The position numbers were made by a program, and so were the translations under genes. Source: Cyanobacteria bacterium QS_8_64_29 (lineage in GTDB: Bacteria; Cyanobacteriota; Cyanobacteriia; Cyanobacteriales; Rubidibacteraceae). From it: DNA of 49,774 bases. The stretch covers positions 1 through 49,774 of the forward strand of contig PXQH01000043.1 of NCBI GenBank assembly GCA_003022125.1, given 5' to 3'. Of the stretch, positions 26,985-36,255 are shown piece after piece; position 1 is the first letter of the stretch; the number at the start of each line of letters is the position of its first letter. Below the pieces are notes generated by a model. The model was not told where the DNA came from. It did no database searches and worked only from the letters and a program-made list of their open reading frames with translations.

Positions 26985-29003
26985 TCAGCGCTGGAGGCGG
27001 TGTTGCCGGCTGGCGCGCTCGCGTGCCGATGGGTTGGCTTGCCGCTGCGCCACGGCACGCTCGGCTTGGCTGCCCGCAATGGGCACGGTAAAGCAAAACC
27101 GGGTGCCGCAGTCTTTGCCGGCCGACTGGGCCCAAATCGTCCCGTTCCAGCTTTTGACCGCCTGGCGGCAAATGGCTAGGCCCAGCCCCGTTCCGCCCGT
27201 GGTGCGCTGTAGCGCGCCTTCTTCCTGATAGAACCAGTCGAAGATGCGCTCGAGCTGCTCGGGTTCGATGCCGCGCCCGGTATCGGCGATGGCGACCTCA
27301 ACTCGTTCGCTGTCCTGTTGCCGGGCTTCAAGGGTGACCTGCCCGTCAGCTGGGGTGAACTTGCAAGCATTGTCCAGCAGCTTGGCCAGCACCTCGACCA
27401 GCCACTCGCCGTCGGCGCGAACGAAGGGCAGATCCGGGGAGATGGCCTGCTCGATTGGGGGCAGTTCGTTGCCCTCGGCACTGTTGGCGCCGATATTGCC
27501 GCACGCGAGCTGGGCGCACTCGGCCACCGAGACGGCCTCGGGGTTCCACTCCACGCGGCCGCTCTCGAGCTGGGAAAGGGTCAAAAAGTCCCGCACGAGC
27601 TTGCGCATGCGCTCGGCATCGGCGAGGGCGGTTTGCAGCATGGTCTGCCGCAGCTCCTCGCCCATGTCCGGCTCGCTGGCCAAGCTCTCCAGGCAGACTT
27701 GAACGGTCGAGAGCGGGGTCCGCAGTTCGTGCCCGGTAATGGCAACCAGATTGGAGCGGGCGCGATCGAGGGCCTCAAGTTGCGTATAAGACTCGGCCTG
27801 GACTAGAGCCGTGCCCACCTGGGTGGCGACCGCCTCGACCAGCTCGATGTCTTGCTGGTTCCACCCGGCCCGGTCGGCGCGGCCCCGATGCAGCTCCAGC
27901 ATGCCCTTGAGCCGGCCGCTGTACAGCACCGGCACCAGCAGCCAGGCATCGATCGAGTGGCGCTGAGCTAGCGATAGCAGGGATTCGTTCCACGGATCGC
28001 CCAATGGGCCCTCGGTGAGGCGCGCGTCCCGAGTGGCGCTCTCAACGTAAATTGACGCTTGTTGCGCCATGGCGGCCTGCGCGAGCGGATTGTCGCGCAG
28101 CGGCCACTGCACGCCGCGCAGCGCGCTGACCTGGGTGCCTAGGAACTCACTATCGATGGTGGCGGCCGCATCACTCTCGCTGCAGCGGTAAACGATGCAG
28201 CGCGACGCCTTGAGCGCTTCGCCCAAGCGTTGCACCGCGATCTCGAGGATTTCGTCCGGATCGAGCGAGCGCCGGATGACCGCGGTCATCGAGTGCACCA
28301 GGCGCTCTTTTTTCTCTTTGGCGGTGAGCGAGCGGTAGGCTTTGAGCAGCTTGTACTGGCCGGCCTGCAGGTAAGTCACCAACCGCTCGACAAAGGGATC
28401 GGGATTGGCAACGGGACGGCCGGCCCCATCGCCGCCGCTCGAACCCTGGCCCGGCAGCTGCAGGTAGGCCTTGCGGGCGCGCTCGGCTTTGTCTGCCAGC
28501 TCCGGCCGGTGCACCACGATGCGATCCAGCAGGATCCGGGCAGCGGTCTGGCCGACACTGGGGTCAAAAGTCCAGATGCCTTCAAAGCGCCGGGAGGGCT
28601 CGATGTCCAAATCGCTGCGCGACTCGGGACGCGCCCGCTCCCGGCAAATCAGGCAGGTGGCGTACTGCTGCCCCATGACCACCAGATGCCACTCGCGCGC
28701 GAGGGCATCGTCGGGGGCAAAGGCCACCGTTTCGTAGGTTTGGGAGCTGTTGCAAAACTCGGTCTCGGCCGCCGAGAGCACATAAACGTGATCGCTTTTG
28801 CGCGCGATGCGCTGGTAGCGGTGCGCTTCCTGCCGGTAGTAGCGCTCGCGCTGGAAGCTCGCAATGACCAACGGCTGCTCCGAGCCCGCCAGGACCCGAT
28901 CTTCCATGGCGTGGGAGAGCGCCGTAAGCGAGGATTTGAAATAAATTTGCGGGCGCAACTGGGGCAGAGCTTCAACTAACTCTGCCAGCACGGAGCTCGG
29001 CAT
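26985..29003 (-). CDS. Sensor histidine kinase with N-terminal DICT-type domain and GAF domain
   Basis: 672 aa from ATG 29003 (a longer in-frame start at 29168 adds 55 unconvincing residues). The N-terminal 250 residues (ALPQLRPQIYFKSSLTALSH onward) resemble the DICT sensory domain often found with light/redox signalling proteins. A GAF domain follows (DEILEIAVQRLGEALKASRC to DIELVEAVATQVGTAL). The kinase core has the phospho-acceptor His425 (ITGHELRTPLSTVQ), the N-box LLDNACKFTP, and the G-boxes DTGRGIEPEQ and GGTGLGLAI. No membrane helices, so it is probably cytoplasmic. No response regulator adjoins it. The ligand is unknown. Confidence 0.88.
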   Translation of the reverse strand: MPSSVLAELVEALPQLRPQIYFKSSLTALSHAMEDRVLAGSEQPLVIASFQRERYYRQEAHRYQRIARKSDHVYVLSAAETEFCNSSQTYETVAFAPDDALAREWHLVVMGQQYATCLICRERARPESRSDLDIEPSRRFEGIWTFDPSVGQTAARILLDRIVVHRPELADKAERARKAYLQLPGQGSSGGDGAGRPVANPDPFVERLVTYLQAGQYKLLKAYRSLTAKEKKERLVHSMTAVIRRSLDPDEILEIAVQRLGEALKASRCIVYRCSESDAAATIDSEFLGTQVSALRGVQWPLRDNPLAQAAMAQQASIYVESATRDARLTEGPLGDPWNESLLSLAQRHSIDAWLLVPVLYSGRLKGMLELHRGRADRAGWNQQDIELVEAVATQVGTALVQAESYTQLEALDRARSNLVAITGHELRTPLSTVQVCLESLASEPDMGEELRQTMLQTALADAERMRKLVRDFLTLSQLESGRVEWNPEAVSVAECAQLACGNIGANSAEGNELPPIEQAISPDLPFVRADGEWLVEVLAKLLDNACKFTPADGQVTLEARQQDSERVEVAIADTGRGIEPEQLERIFDWFYQEEGALQRTTGGTGLGLAICRQAVKSWNGTIWAQSAGKDCGTRFCFTVPIAGSQAERAVAQRQANPSARERASRQHRLQR

Positions 29004-29176
29004 GCTATCGATGGGGGGACTATCGCGCGCTATCGGGCATCGATCGCCCAGCCGGCCCCGGCTGCAGCGGCTCTCAAACGCCTTAAGGGCAACTGCTGCG
29101 GCATCCGCACGGGCTTTCGGGGGCTCAGGCCCTATCGTACAAAAAACGTCACAGCTGCCTTCGAGCACGGCCGCTT

Positions 29177-29740
29177 ATGGCTCGCTCCCCAACCACCGGC
29201 GCGATCACGCTCGTCACCGGCCCGGCCCACTCGGGCAAAAGCGAATGGGCCGAGCTGCTCGCGCGCCGCAGCTCGCGTGCGGTGACCTACGTTGCGACCG
29301 CCCGCGCCGACCCCGACGATCCGGACTGGCAAGCGCGCATCGCACGGCACGCGGCGCGGCGGCCTGCCAGCTGGCAGACTCAGCAGGTGCCCGTGGCACT
29401 CGCTGCAACGGTGGCGGCAGCCGAGCCGTCCCAGTGCTTGCTGATCGATTCGTTGGGCAGTTGGGTGACCAACCTACTGGCGCAGGAGCCTGCCGAGTGG
29501 CAGGCCAGCGTGGGAGGGCTGCTGCAGAGCCTGGAGCGAACGCCGGCCCAGATCGTGCTGGTGGCTGAAGAGACCGGATGGGGCGTCGTCCCGGCTTACG
29601 CTGCCGGTCGCACCTTCCGCGAGCGCTTGGGGGATGCCATCCGGCGGGTGGGCGCCGCGGCCGATGCCAGCTATTTGGTCGCCGGCGGCCGAGCGCTCGA
29701 GCTCAGCGCTTGGGGTACGCCGCTACCACCGCCCGATTAG
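29177..29740 (+). CDS. cobU: Adenosylcobinamide kinase/adenosylcobinamide-phosphate guanylyltransferase
   Basis: 187 aa. It phosphorylates adenosylcobinamide and then adds GMP in the nucleotide-loop assembly of cobalamin. The P-loop is VTGPAHSGKS (family form GxxxSGKS). YVATARADPDD is the switch region, and LLIDSLGSWVTNLL and EETGWGVVPAYAAGRTFRERLG are hallmark stretches. No other cob genes are near. Divergent from the histidine kinase (173 bases). Its stop overlaps the RNase Z stop by four bases (TTAG). Confidence 0.93.
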   Translation: MARSPTTGAITLVTGPAHSGKSEWAELLARRSSRAVTYVATARADPDDPDWQARIARHAARRPASWQTQQVPVALAATVAAAEPSQCLLIDSLGSWVTNLLAQEPAEWQASVGGLLQSLERTPAQIVLVAEETGWGVVPAYAAGRTFRERLGDAIRRVGAAADASYLVAGGRALELSAWGTPLPPPD

Positions 29741-30693
29741 CGGTGGCCCGCCAGCTGGCGGGCAGGCCGCCGCGGCACGGCGTAGCGCCAAAAGTCGCAA
29801 GCCAGGGTGGTGTTGGGAAAGATCGCCTGGGCTTCTTGGCGCAGGTCCTCAAGCTGGAGCGGATTGCCCGGGGCGTAGCGCGGACTGAAATGGGTCAGGA
29901 TCAGCTGCCGAACGCCTGCTCCCAGGGCCACTTGCGCCGCCATGGTGGAGGTGGCGTGCTGGCGCTCGAAGGCAAGCTGCGCGTCTTGGTGGGCGAAGGT
30001 GGCCTCGTGGATGAGCGCGTCGGCATCCTGGGCGAGTTCCAGGGCCGCGTCGCAATAAATCGTATCGGTGCAGTAGGCGATCTTGCGGCCCGGCTCGTCG
30101 GGCTCGCGCAGATCCGTGCCGCGGATTCGCCGCCCGTTGGGGAGCGTCACGGTCTCGCCGCACTTGAGGCGCCCGTAGATGGGCCCGGGTGGGATCCCCA
30201 AAGCCGAGGCCTTCTCCGGTTTGAAGCGCCCGGGGCGGTCCTTTTCGGCAATGCGGTAGCCAAAGGTAGGAACGCTGTGCGCCAGCGGGCGGCAGCTGAC
30301 GCTAAATTCGCTGTCTTCGTAAACTGTGCCGGTTGCCACGGCATGTACGCGCACCCGGTTGCCCCAGTTGATGCGAGCGTGCTTGCTGCAGGTTTGGAGG
30401 TAGTCGGCTAGCTCGGGCGGCCCGTAAACATCAATGGGCGAGCCCATTCCCGACAGGCCGCAGCTCGCCAGCAGCCCGGGCAAGCCAAAAATGTGGTCGC
30501 CGTGCATGTGGGTGATGAAGATCCGCCGGATCTGGGAGGGTTTGAGGTCGCTGCGCAGCAGTTGGTGCTGGGTGCCCTCGCCGCAGTCGAGCAGCCACAT
30601 CTCGCCCCGCTGGGGCAAGCGCAGCGCCACGCTGGAGACGTTGCGCGATCGCGTCGGAACGCCCGAACTCGTGCCTAGGAACGTGATCTCCAC
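29737..30693 (-). CDS. rnz: Ribonuclease Z
   Basis: 318 aa metallo-beta-lactamase-fold nuclease that trims tRNA 3' trailers. The N-terminus EITFLGTSSGVPTRSRN and the zinc motif HMHGDHIFGLPGL are diagnostic. The C-terminal TDTIYCD, LIHEATFA and LILTHFSPRY provide the remaining metal ligands and the catalytic region. Length matches bacterial short-form RNase Z. Confidence 0.95.
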   Translation of the reverse strand: MEITFLGTSSGVPTRSRNVSSVALRLPQRGEMWLLDCGEGTQHQLLRSDLKPSQIRRIFITHMHGDHIFGLPGLLASCGLSGMGSPIDVYGPPELADYLQTCSKHARINWGNRVRVHAVATGTVYEDSEFSVSCRPLAHSVPTFGYRIAEKDRPGRFKPEKASALGIPPGPIYGRLKCGETVTLPNGRRIRGTDLREPDEPGRKIAYCTDTIYCDAALELAQDADALIHEATFAHQDAQLAFERQHATSTMAAQVALGAGVRQLILTHFSPRYAPGNPLQLEDLRQEAQAIFPNTTLACDFWRYAVPRRPARQLAGHR

Positions 30694-30757
30694 AAATGGC
30701 TCCCAACGGCTCCCCGCAACTTATCCTGACACAGCCGGCTGTTTCCCCGCGCGTGGA

Positions 30758-30786
30758 TTGACGGTCCTGGCGCTCGCAACTAGAGT
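30758..30786 (+). promoter_or_regulatory. Sigma-70-like promoter for the spoIID-amidase pair
   Basis: TTGACG (30758-30763), a 17-base spacer, then TAGAGT (30781-30786). It lies in the intergenic gap with rnz (starting 30693, other strand) and about 80 bases before the spoIID start. The spacing is ideal and both hexamers are close to consensus. Confidence 0.5.
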
Positions 30787-30867
30787 TGGAGAGGTTCTGC
30801 GCCAGGCACCACCAGCGCGGTGCCGCCGTCGTGCAAGCGGAGGCGAGCGGCAAGCGAGGGAGTCACC

Positions 30868-32040
30868 ATGCGCACCAACCAAGCAACCGCCCGTAAGTGG
30901 TTATCGCGCTCGCTAGGCGGCGGGCTCGGTCTGGGGCTGCTCGGGCTGGCATGGGCTGCTCCAGCGCAAGCGCTCGAGCTCCGCGTGGCGATCGAGCGGC
31001 AGGCCCAGCAGGTGAAGGTGGGCGCCTCCACCAATGCCGTCGTTCGCAACGCCGCCGGCCGCAAGCTGGGCGAAATCGAGGCGCGTCAGCCGCTGCAAGC
31101 GCACCCGCAAGGCAATGGCATCGTACTCAAAGGGTGGCGCGCGTCCCAGCTGCAGATCGAGCCCAGCGGCGATGGCTACGTTTGGATCGGCGATCGCTGG
31201 TACCGCGGCAGCACGCAGCTGGTCGCCGGCGAGCAGGGGGTCACCGCCATCAACCGCATCGGGCTGCAACCCTATCTCTACAGCGTGGTCGGCGCCGAGA
31301 TGCAAGCGGAGTGGCCGCTGGCGGCGCTCAAAGCCCAGGCCGTGGCTGCCCGAACTTACGCCCTCTACCAGCGTGATCGCGCCCGGGCGCGCCCCTACGA
31401 CTTTGGCGACACCACAACTTCACAAGTGTATCGCGGGATTGCGAGCGAACACCCGCGCTCCCAGCAAGCCGTGCGCCAAACCTCGGGCCAGCTCGTGACC
31501 TACAACGGCGCCCCCATCTTGGCAGCTTTCCACGCTGCCTCCGGCGGCTACACCGCCAATGTGGAGGATGTCTGGAGCCAGCGCTTGCCCTACCTGCGCG
31601 GCGTGCGGGATTTCGACCGGCAATCCCCCTACTATCAGTGGCAGCAGACGCTATCCGCCCGCACCATCGGCCAGCGCTTGGCGGGGGTAGATGCGGTCCA
31701 GGCCATCGAGCCGCAGCAGCGCACGCCGCGGGGCCGCGTCGCCGCCCTCAAGGTAGTGGGCGAGGGCGCAACGGTGCGCCTGAGCGGTCCCGACTTTCGC
31801 GAGGCTCTCGATCTGCGCAGCACGCAGTTTCAAGTCACCGAAACGCCCCAGGACTTTCGCTTTCGCGGCCGCGGATTCGGCCACGGCATTGGCCTCAGTC
31901 AGTGGGGGGCGCGCGAGCTGGCCCAGCGCGGCAACAACTACCGCCAAATCCTGGGACACTACTACAGTGGGGTCAAACTGACTGCTTTGGAGCAGTTGGC
32001 CCGCAATCGCAACCCGGCAGCCGAGGATACGCGCTCTTAA
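30868..32040 (+). CDS. SpoIID/LytB-domain cell-wall protein
   Basis: 390 aa from ATG 30868, with GAGGGAGTCACC as ribosome site. A signal peptide (LSRSLGGGLGLGLLGLAWAAPAQA) gives export. The C-terminal half is the SpoIID domain: LQPYLYSVVGAEMQAEWPLAALKAQAVAARTYAL with the conserved glutamate of the lytic transglycosylase, AFHAASGGYTANVEDVW and RGFGHGIGLSQWGARELAQ. SpoIID enzymes cleave glycan strands already stripped of peptides. The gene just downstream encodes exactly such a peptide-stripping amidase. The organism shows no sign of sporulation, so this is likely a vegetative wall-remodelling enzyme. Confidence 0.92.
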   Translation: MRTNQATARKWLSRSLGGGLGLGLLGLAWAAPAQALELRVAIERQAQQVKVGASTNAVVRNAAGRKLGEIEARQPLQAHPQGNGIVLKGWRASQLQIEPSGDGYVWIGDRWYRGSTQLVAGEQGVTAINRIGLQPYLYSVVGAEMQAEWPLAALKAQAVAARTYALYQRDRARARPYDFGDTTTSQVYRGIASEHPRSQQAVRQTSGQLVTYNGAPILAAFHAASGGYTANVEDVWSQRLPYLRGVRDFDRQSPYYQWQQTLSARTIGQRLAGVDAVQAIEPQQRTPRGRVAALKVVGEGATVRLSGPDFREALDLRSTQFQVTETPQDFRFRGRGFGHGIGLSQWGARELAQRGNNYRQILGHYYSGVKLTALEQLARNRNPAAEDTRS

Positions 32041-32043
32041 CCC

Positions 32044-33816
32044 ATGCGCCCAGCTTGCTTGCTCGCGGCATCGGGGGCTGCCATCGCTGCCACCGGCAGC
32101 GGGATGGCGGTGGCTCAAGCCCAATCTGATGGCTTCCAGCTGACTTATCCGCCCAAGCAGCACGAAACCACGGCCGAGCGCATCTTTTTGCTGGGGACAG
32201 CCCCGCCCGCCGGGCAAGTCTATGTCAACGGCGACCCCATCGAGCGCAGCCAAGCCGGCCATTTTGCCCCCAGCTTTCCGCTCGAGCCCGGGGTCAATCG
32301 CTTCGAGCTGCGCTACCGCGATCACACCATCCAGCGCCAAGTGACGCGCCTCGAGCGGGGGCCTAAGCCCCCCGAAGGCTTGGGGTTTGTTGAGGGCTCG
32401 CTCGCCCCCAGCCGCAACATCGCCCGCTTGCCTGATGAGCCGGTTTGCTTTAGCGCCGCGGCGCCGCCGGGGGTCGAGGCCCAGGTGCAACTGGCCGGGC
32501 GCGAGATTCCGCTCTACGAGCGATCGCAGGCGGTCGAGCTAGCTCCCAGCCACGCTGTGCTGACCGGCCAAAACGCCCCCGAGCGCTCGCAGGCCCGCCG
32601 CTATCGCGGTTGCACGACATTCGCGCAAGCGGGGCGCCTGGGACAACCCACCTTCGTGCTGCGCCAGGGGGGCAATCGCGCCACCCAGACTGCCGAGGGC
32701 CAGGTCGCGATCCTGCCGCCCACCCAGCTGGATGTGGTGGCGGTTACTGCCGAATCGGGCGATACGCGCACCGGCCCCGGCGATAACTACGCCCGCCAGA
32801 CCCCGCTGCCGCAAGGCACCCAGGCCCAAGTCACCGGCACCCAGGGCAAGTGGCTGCGCCTGGGCTACGGCAACTGGATCCGCGAGGCCGAGGTGGAGCG
32901 CATCGGGCGCGGTCCTACCCCCGAGACACGCATCGCCAGCATCCGCTCCCGCCAAGCCCAAGGCGCCACCGAGTTCGTCTTTCCGCTGCAGGTGCCGGTT
33001 CCGGTGAGCGTGCGCCAGCGTGATCACAGCCTGACCCTGACCCTGCACAACACCACGGCCCGCACCGACACCATCCGCATCGATAGCCCCATCCTCAAGC
33101 GCCTAGATTGGGAGCAGCTCGATGGCGAGCGCGTCCGCTACCAGCTGCAGTTCCAGGGCTCGCAGCAGTGGGGCTACCAGCTGCGCTACGAGGGCACCCA
33201 TTTAGTCCTGAGGTTGCAGCACCCGCCCGAGCGGAGCGGCACGGACTCTTCGCAGCCGCTGGCGGGGGTCGCTATCCTGCTCGATCCCGGACACGGTGGC
33301 GAGGAGCTAGGTGCTCGGGGGCCCAACGGCCGTCCTGAAAAAGCCGTCAATCTGAACGTCTCCCAGCGGTTGCGCGCTGCGCTCGAGCAACGCGGCGCCA
33401 ATGTTGTCATGACCCGCCGCCGCGATCGCGCGGTCTCGCTGCAGGCGCGCGCCGATCGCATTGCCGCTGCCCAGCCCGCGATCGCGCTCTCGCTCCACTA
33501 CAACGCCCTCCCCGACGGCGGCAAACCGGCGCAAACGGCGGGTGTTGGGGCCTTTTGGTACCACCCGCAGGCCCAGGGGTTGGCTCAGTTCCTGCACGAC
33601 TGGCTGGTCTCGGAGGCCGGGCGCCCCTCCTATGGGGTGTTTTGGAACAACCTGGCCCTAACTCGCCCCAGCGCGGCCCCGACTGTGCTGCTGGAGCTGG
33701 GCTTTATGACCAACCCGCAGGAGTTTGAGTGGGCCACCGACCCGCAGCAGCAACAGCAGCTCGCGCAGTCGCTGGCTGAGGGCATTGCGGCTTGGTTTGC
33801 CCGCCAGCAGCGCTAG
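32044..33816 (+). CDS. N-acetylmuramoyl-L-alanine amidase (Amidase_3) with SH3-like domain
   Basis: 590 aa, three bases after the spoIID stop. A short signal peptide (CLLAASGAAIAATGSGMAVAQA) is followed by a beta-rich N-terminal region, a bacterial-SH3-like part (VVAVTAESGDTRTGPGDNYARQTPL...VTGTQGKWLRLGYGNWI) and a C-terminal zinc amidase (VAILLDPGHGGEELGARGP, EKAVNLNVSQRLRAAL, AIALSLHYNALPDGG, VLLELGFMTNPQEFE). It cuts peptide stems from peptidoglycan in the periplasm. Pairing with SpoIID suggests sequential degradation during division or growth. The stop shares CTAG with the next gene on the other strand. Confidence 0.93.
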   Translation: MRPACLLAASGAAIAATGSGMAVAQAQSDGFQLTYPPKQHETTAERIFLLGTAPPAGQVYVNGDPIERSQAGHFAPSFPLEPGVNRFELRYRDHTIQRQVTRLERGPKPPEGLGFVEGSLAPSRNIARLPDEPVCFSAAAPPGVEAQVQLAGREIPLYERSQAVELAPSHAVLTGQNAPERSQARRYRGCTTFAQAGRLGQPTFVLRQGGNRATQTAEGQVAILPPTQLDVVAVTAESGDTRTGPGDNYARQTPLPQGTQAQVTGTQGKWLRLGYGNWIREAEVERIGRGPTPETRIASIRSRQAQGATEFVFPLQVPVPVSVRQRDHSLTLTLHNTTARTDTIRIDSPILKRLDWEQLDGERVRYQLQFQGSQQWGYQLRYEGTHLVLRLQHPPERSGTDSSQPLAGVAILLDPGHGGEELGARGPNGRPEKAVNLNVSQRLRAALEQRGANVVMTRRRDRAVSLQARADRIAAAQPAIALSLHYNALPDGGKPAQTAGVGAFWYHPQAQGLAQFLHDWLVSEAGRPSYGVFWNNLALTRPSAAPTVLLELGFMTNPQEFEWATDPQQQQQLAQSLAEGIAAWFARQQR

Positions 33817-34079
33817 CGGCCCAGCAGTTGTTCCTGCTGCTTTTCTTTGAGCGTGCCGCGCCAGGTTTCGCGATCGATGCCGATGGCCATGCGCTCGTAG
33901 GCTTGCATTGAGGCCTCGGGGTCAAAGGGATCGAAGGCGCCTTCTACAATTGCCTGGTCCACGAGCGCGCGCGCGTAATCGCGATCGCGCTGGCGTGGGA
34001 ATTGCGCGCCGGCCAAAAACACGCCGTAGAGCGTGCAAACCACCCCCAGCAAAAAGCCCAGCGTAAAAATGCTTATCAT
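33813..34079 (-). CDS. Small single-pass membrane protein of unknown function
   Basis: 88 aa. One N-terminal membrane segment (ISIFTLGFLLGVVCTLYGVFLAG) is followed by a charged helical tail (RQRDRDYARALVDQAIVEGAFDPFDPEASMQAYERM) that ends in KEKQQEQLLGR. I do not recognise a family. Convergent with the amidase, overlapping by four bases. The next gene on the same strand (34604-34131) ends 51 bases upstream of it, so the two could be co-transcribed. Confidence 0.7.
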   Translation of the reverse strand: MISIFTLGFLLGVVCTLYGVFLAGAQFPRQRDRDYARALVDQAIVEGAFDPFDPEASMQAYERMAIGIDRETWRGTLKEKQQEQLLGR

Positions 34080-34130
34080 GCCCAGCCCCGAGCGCTTGCC
34101 GGCTGTTGGTATTGTCGCGCGCGCTGGCGG

Positions 34131-34604
34131 CTAGGGCCCATCCAGCTGCCAGGCATTGCCGTTGGGGACCGCGCTCAGCACGCGCTGCTCGGCCGCTAGC
34201 GGCAATGTGCGCGCCTCGATGGGCGCGTACTGCCAGCCTTGGATCCGGTCGCAGCCCGCGAGCAGCTCCAGCCACAGTTGGGCCAGATCGTCTTGAAAGC
34301 CCTCGAGCGCGCTGCCGCTGGGCTCGGCCATGGGCGGGGCCCAGATGCGGGCGAACAGACCGGTTGACTGCCCGGGGGCGCGCTCGCCTTCTAGGCCAAC
34401 GTAGCGATCAAGCTGGGCTTGGGCCTCCCCCTGCCAAACCAACAGAGCCCAATACCCCGGCTGGAGGTCTGCCCCCTGGGGCGAGCGGGTCAGCAGGTGG
34501 GGCGGCGGCTCGCCCGCGATGGCGTGGCGCAGGCGCTCGCGGTGGCGCGGTTCGGGCGAGGTGGGGTAGGGGATGGCGTAAACGTAAAAGCTCTGCTCGG
34601 GCAT
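34131..34604 (-). CDS. Hypothetical protein
   Basis: 157 aa from ATG 34604 (MPEQSFYVYAIPYP); 55 further in-frame codons upstream look non-coding. Soluble, with no signal or membrane segment. Notable stretches are QPGYWALLVWQGEAQAQLDRYVGLEGE and DDLAQLWLELLAGCDRIQGWQYAPIEART. No catalytic motif is recognisable. It lies between an ABC transporter operon and the small membrane protein, all on the minus strand. Confidence 0.65.
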   Translation of the reverse strand: MPEQSFYVYAIPYPTSPEPRHRERLRHAIAGEPPPHLLTRSPQGADLQPGYWALLVWQGEAQAQLDRYVGLEGERAPGQSTGLFARIWAPPMAEPSGSALEGFQDDLAQLWLELLAGCDRIQGWQYAPIEARTLPLAAEQRVLSAVPNGNAWQLDGP

Positions 34605-34669
34605 GGACGCTGGGGCAGCGTTCGCTTGTGCGGCGTTCGCGCAGAAGGAGGTCGGTTCTGCCTTCGATC

Positions 34670-35296
34670 CTAGATACGGGGAGCGCCCGCCTTCAATTGC
34701 CGCTCTAGCGCCAGTAAGGCGCCATTGAGTGCCAGCGCCAACCCCGCCAGCGCGATCGCCCCGGCCCAAATTTGGGCCGGCTGGTTTTGCTGCACCCCAT
34801 CAAACAGCAGCGTTCCCAGTCCGCCAGCGCCGAACTTGGCCCCGATGGCTGCGATCGCCAGCGTCACGGTCGCTGCCAACCGCACCCCAGCCAAAAACGG
34901 GTTCAAAATCAGCGGGAACTCCACCCGCCACCAGCGCTGCCAAGCCGTCATGCCCATGCCGCGGGCGGCTTCGCGCACCCCCGGATCCAGCGAGGCCAGC
35001 GCCGTTGCCGTTTGGCGCACCAAGATGGCCTGGGCGTAGAGCACCATGGCAGCCACGGCGGTGCGCGCCGATAGGCCCAGCAGCGGAACGAGCAAGACCG
35101 CCAGTGCCAGGCTAGGCACCGTGTAGAGCATCCCCAGCGCGCCCAGCACGGGCAATTGCAGCCAGCGGTAGCGCTCGATCGCCCAAGCCAGCGGCAGGGC
35201 CAGGGCTACCGCGACAGGCAGCGCCGAGGCAATCAGCTGCAGGTGCGCCAGCAGCAGTTCCCCAACTTCGCGCGGATGCTGCAGCAGGTACGCCAT
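34670..35296 (-). CDS. OpuC/ProW-type ABC transporter permease
   Basis: 208 aa, about five to six membrane helices (LLLAHLQLIASALPVAVALALPLAWA at the N-terminus). The EAA-type loop that contacts the ATPase is VREAARGMGMTAWQRWWRVEFPL. LAIAAIGAKFGAGGLGTLLFDGV is characteristic of quaternary-amine/osmoprotectant permeases. Third gene of a binding protein-ATPase-permease operon; its start overlaps the ATPase stop by one base. Confidence 0.87.
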   Translation of the reverse strand: MAYLLQHPREVGELLLAHLQLIASALPVAVALALPLAWAIERYRWLQLPVLGALGMLYTVPSLALAVLLVPLLGLSARTAVAAMVLYAQAILVRQTATALASLDPGVREAARGMGMTAWQRWWRVEFPLILNPFLAGVRLAATVTLAIAAIGAKFGAGGLGTLLFDGVQQNQPAQIWAGAIALAGLALALNGALLALERQLKAGAPRI

Positions 35297-36255
35297 CAGG
35301 TTGGCTGGGTGGCGGCCGCCAGCGCGCGGATCTGCTCGAGCCCGATGGCCCCCACGCGCTCCCCCCCATCGAGCACGGCAAGCCGCTCGGCACCGGCGGC
35401 AAGCAGCTGCGCCAGGGCGCGGTATAGGTCATCGTGGCGGGCGAGGGTGGGGGAGGCCGGGAGATCGCCGGTGGGCGGGATCATGGCAGCCTCGACGGCG
35501 TGTGATCGCAGCCACCGCAGCTCCCCATCGCCGGCGATCAGATCGCGTACGAAGGCGCTGTTAGGCGCAGCCAGCAGGCGATGGGGGGTGTCGAACTGCT
35601 CGATCTGCCCTTGGCGCAAAACCAGCACGCGATCGGCGAGGTAAAAGGCTTCTGCTACATCGTGGGAGACGAACAAAACCGTTTTGGGCAGCTGCTGCTG
35701 CAGAGCGCGCACCAGCTGCTGCAGCGTTCGGCGGGTAATGGCATCCAGCGCCCCGAAGGGTTCGTCCATGAGCAAAACCCCCGGATCCCCAGCCAGGGCG
35801 CGCGCGATGCCCACCCGCTGCCGCTGCCCGCCCGAGAGTTGGGCCGGGTAGCGGTGGCGGTACTCGCGCGGCGGCAGCTGCACCCACCCCAGCAGTTGCT
35901 CGGTGCGCGCCCGCTGCCGGGCGCGGGACCAATCCAGCAGCCTAGGGACGACGGCCACGTTCTGGGCAACGGTCATGTGCGGGAATAGCCCGCCCTGCTG
36001 GATGACATAGCCCATGCGCCGCCGCAGTTGGGTGACCCGGAGAGTGCGGATGTCGGTCCCGTTGAGATAGATGCGGCCGCTGCTGGGCTCGCAGAGGCGA
36101 TTGACCGTTTTGAGCAGCGTCGTTTTGCCGCAGCCTGAAGGCCCTAGCACCACGACGAACTCGCCGGCCGCCACGGCCAGGCTGCAATCGCGCAGGGCCG
36201 GCTGGCTGGCCTGCCGAAAGCGCACGCTGACGCCGTCAAAGGTGATCGCGCTCAT
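35296..36255 (-). CDS. OpuC/ProV-type ABC transporter ATP-binding protein
   Basis: 319 aa. Walker A is GPSGCGKTTLLKTVNRL; the signature motif is LSGGQRQRVGIARAL; Walker B is VLLMDEPFGALDAITRR; the switch histidine is in LFVSHDVAEA. The C-terminal 60 residues (LARHDDLYRALAQLLAAGAERLAVLDGGERVGAIGLEQI) form a single CBS-like motif, as in osmotically regulated betaine transporters, where it senses ionic strength. Start overlaps the binding-protein stop by four bases. Powers uptake of glycine betaine/choline-type solutes (inference from family). Confidence 0.9.
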   Translation of the reverse strand: MSAITFDGVSVRFRQASQPALRDCSLAVAAGEFVVVLGPSGCGKTTLLKTVNRLCEPSSGRIYLNGTDIRTLRVTQLRRRMGYVIQQGGLFPHMTVAQNVAVVPRLLDWSRARQRARTEQLLGWVQLPPREYRHRYPAQLSGGQRQRVGIARALAGDPGVLLMDEPFGALDAITRRTLQQLVRALQQQLPKTVLFVSHDVAEAFYLADRVLVLRQGQIEQFDTPHRLLAAPNSAFVRDLIAGDGELRWLRSHAVEAAMIPPTGDLPASPTLARHDDLYRALAQLLAAGAERLAVLDGGERVGAIGLEQIRALAAATQPT

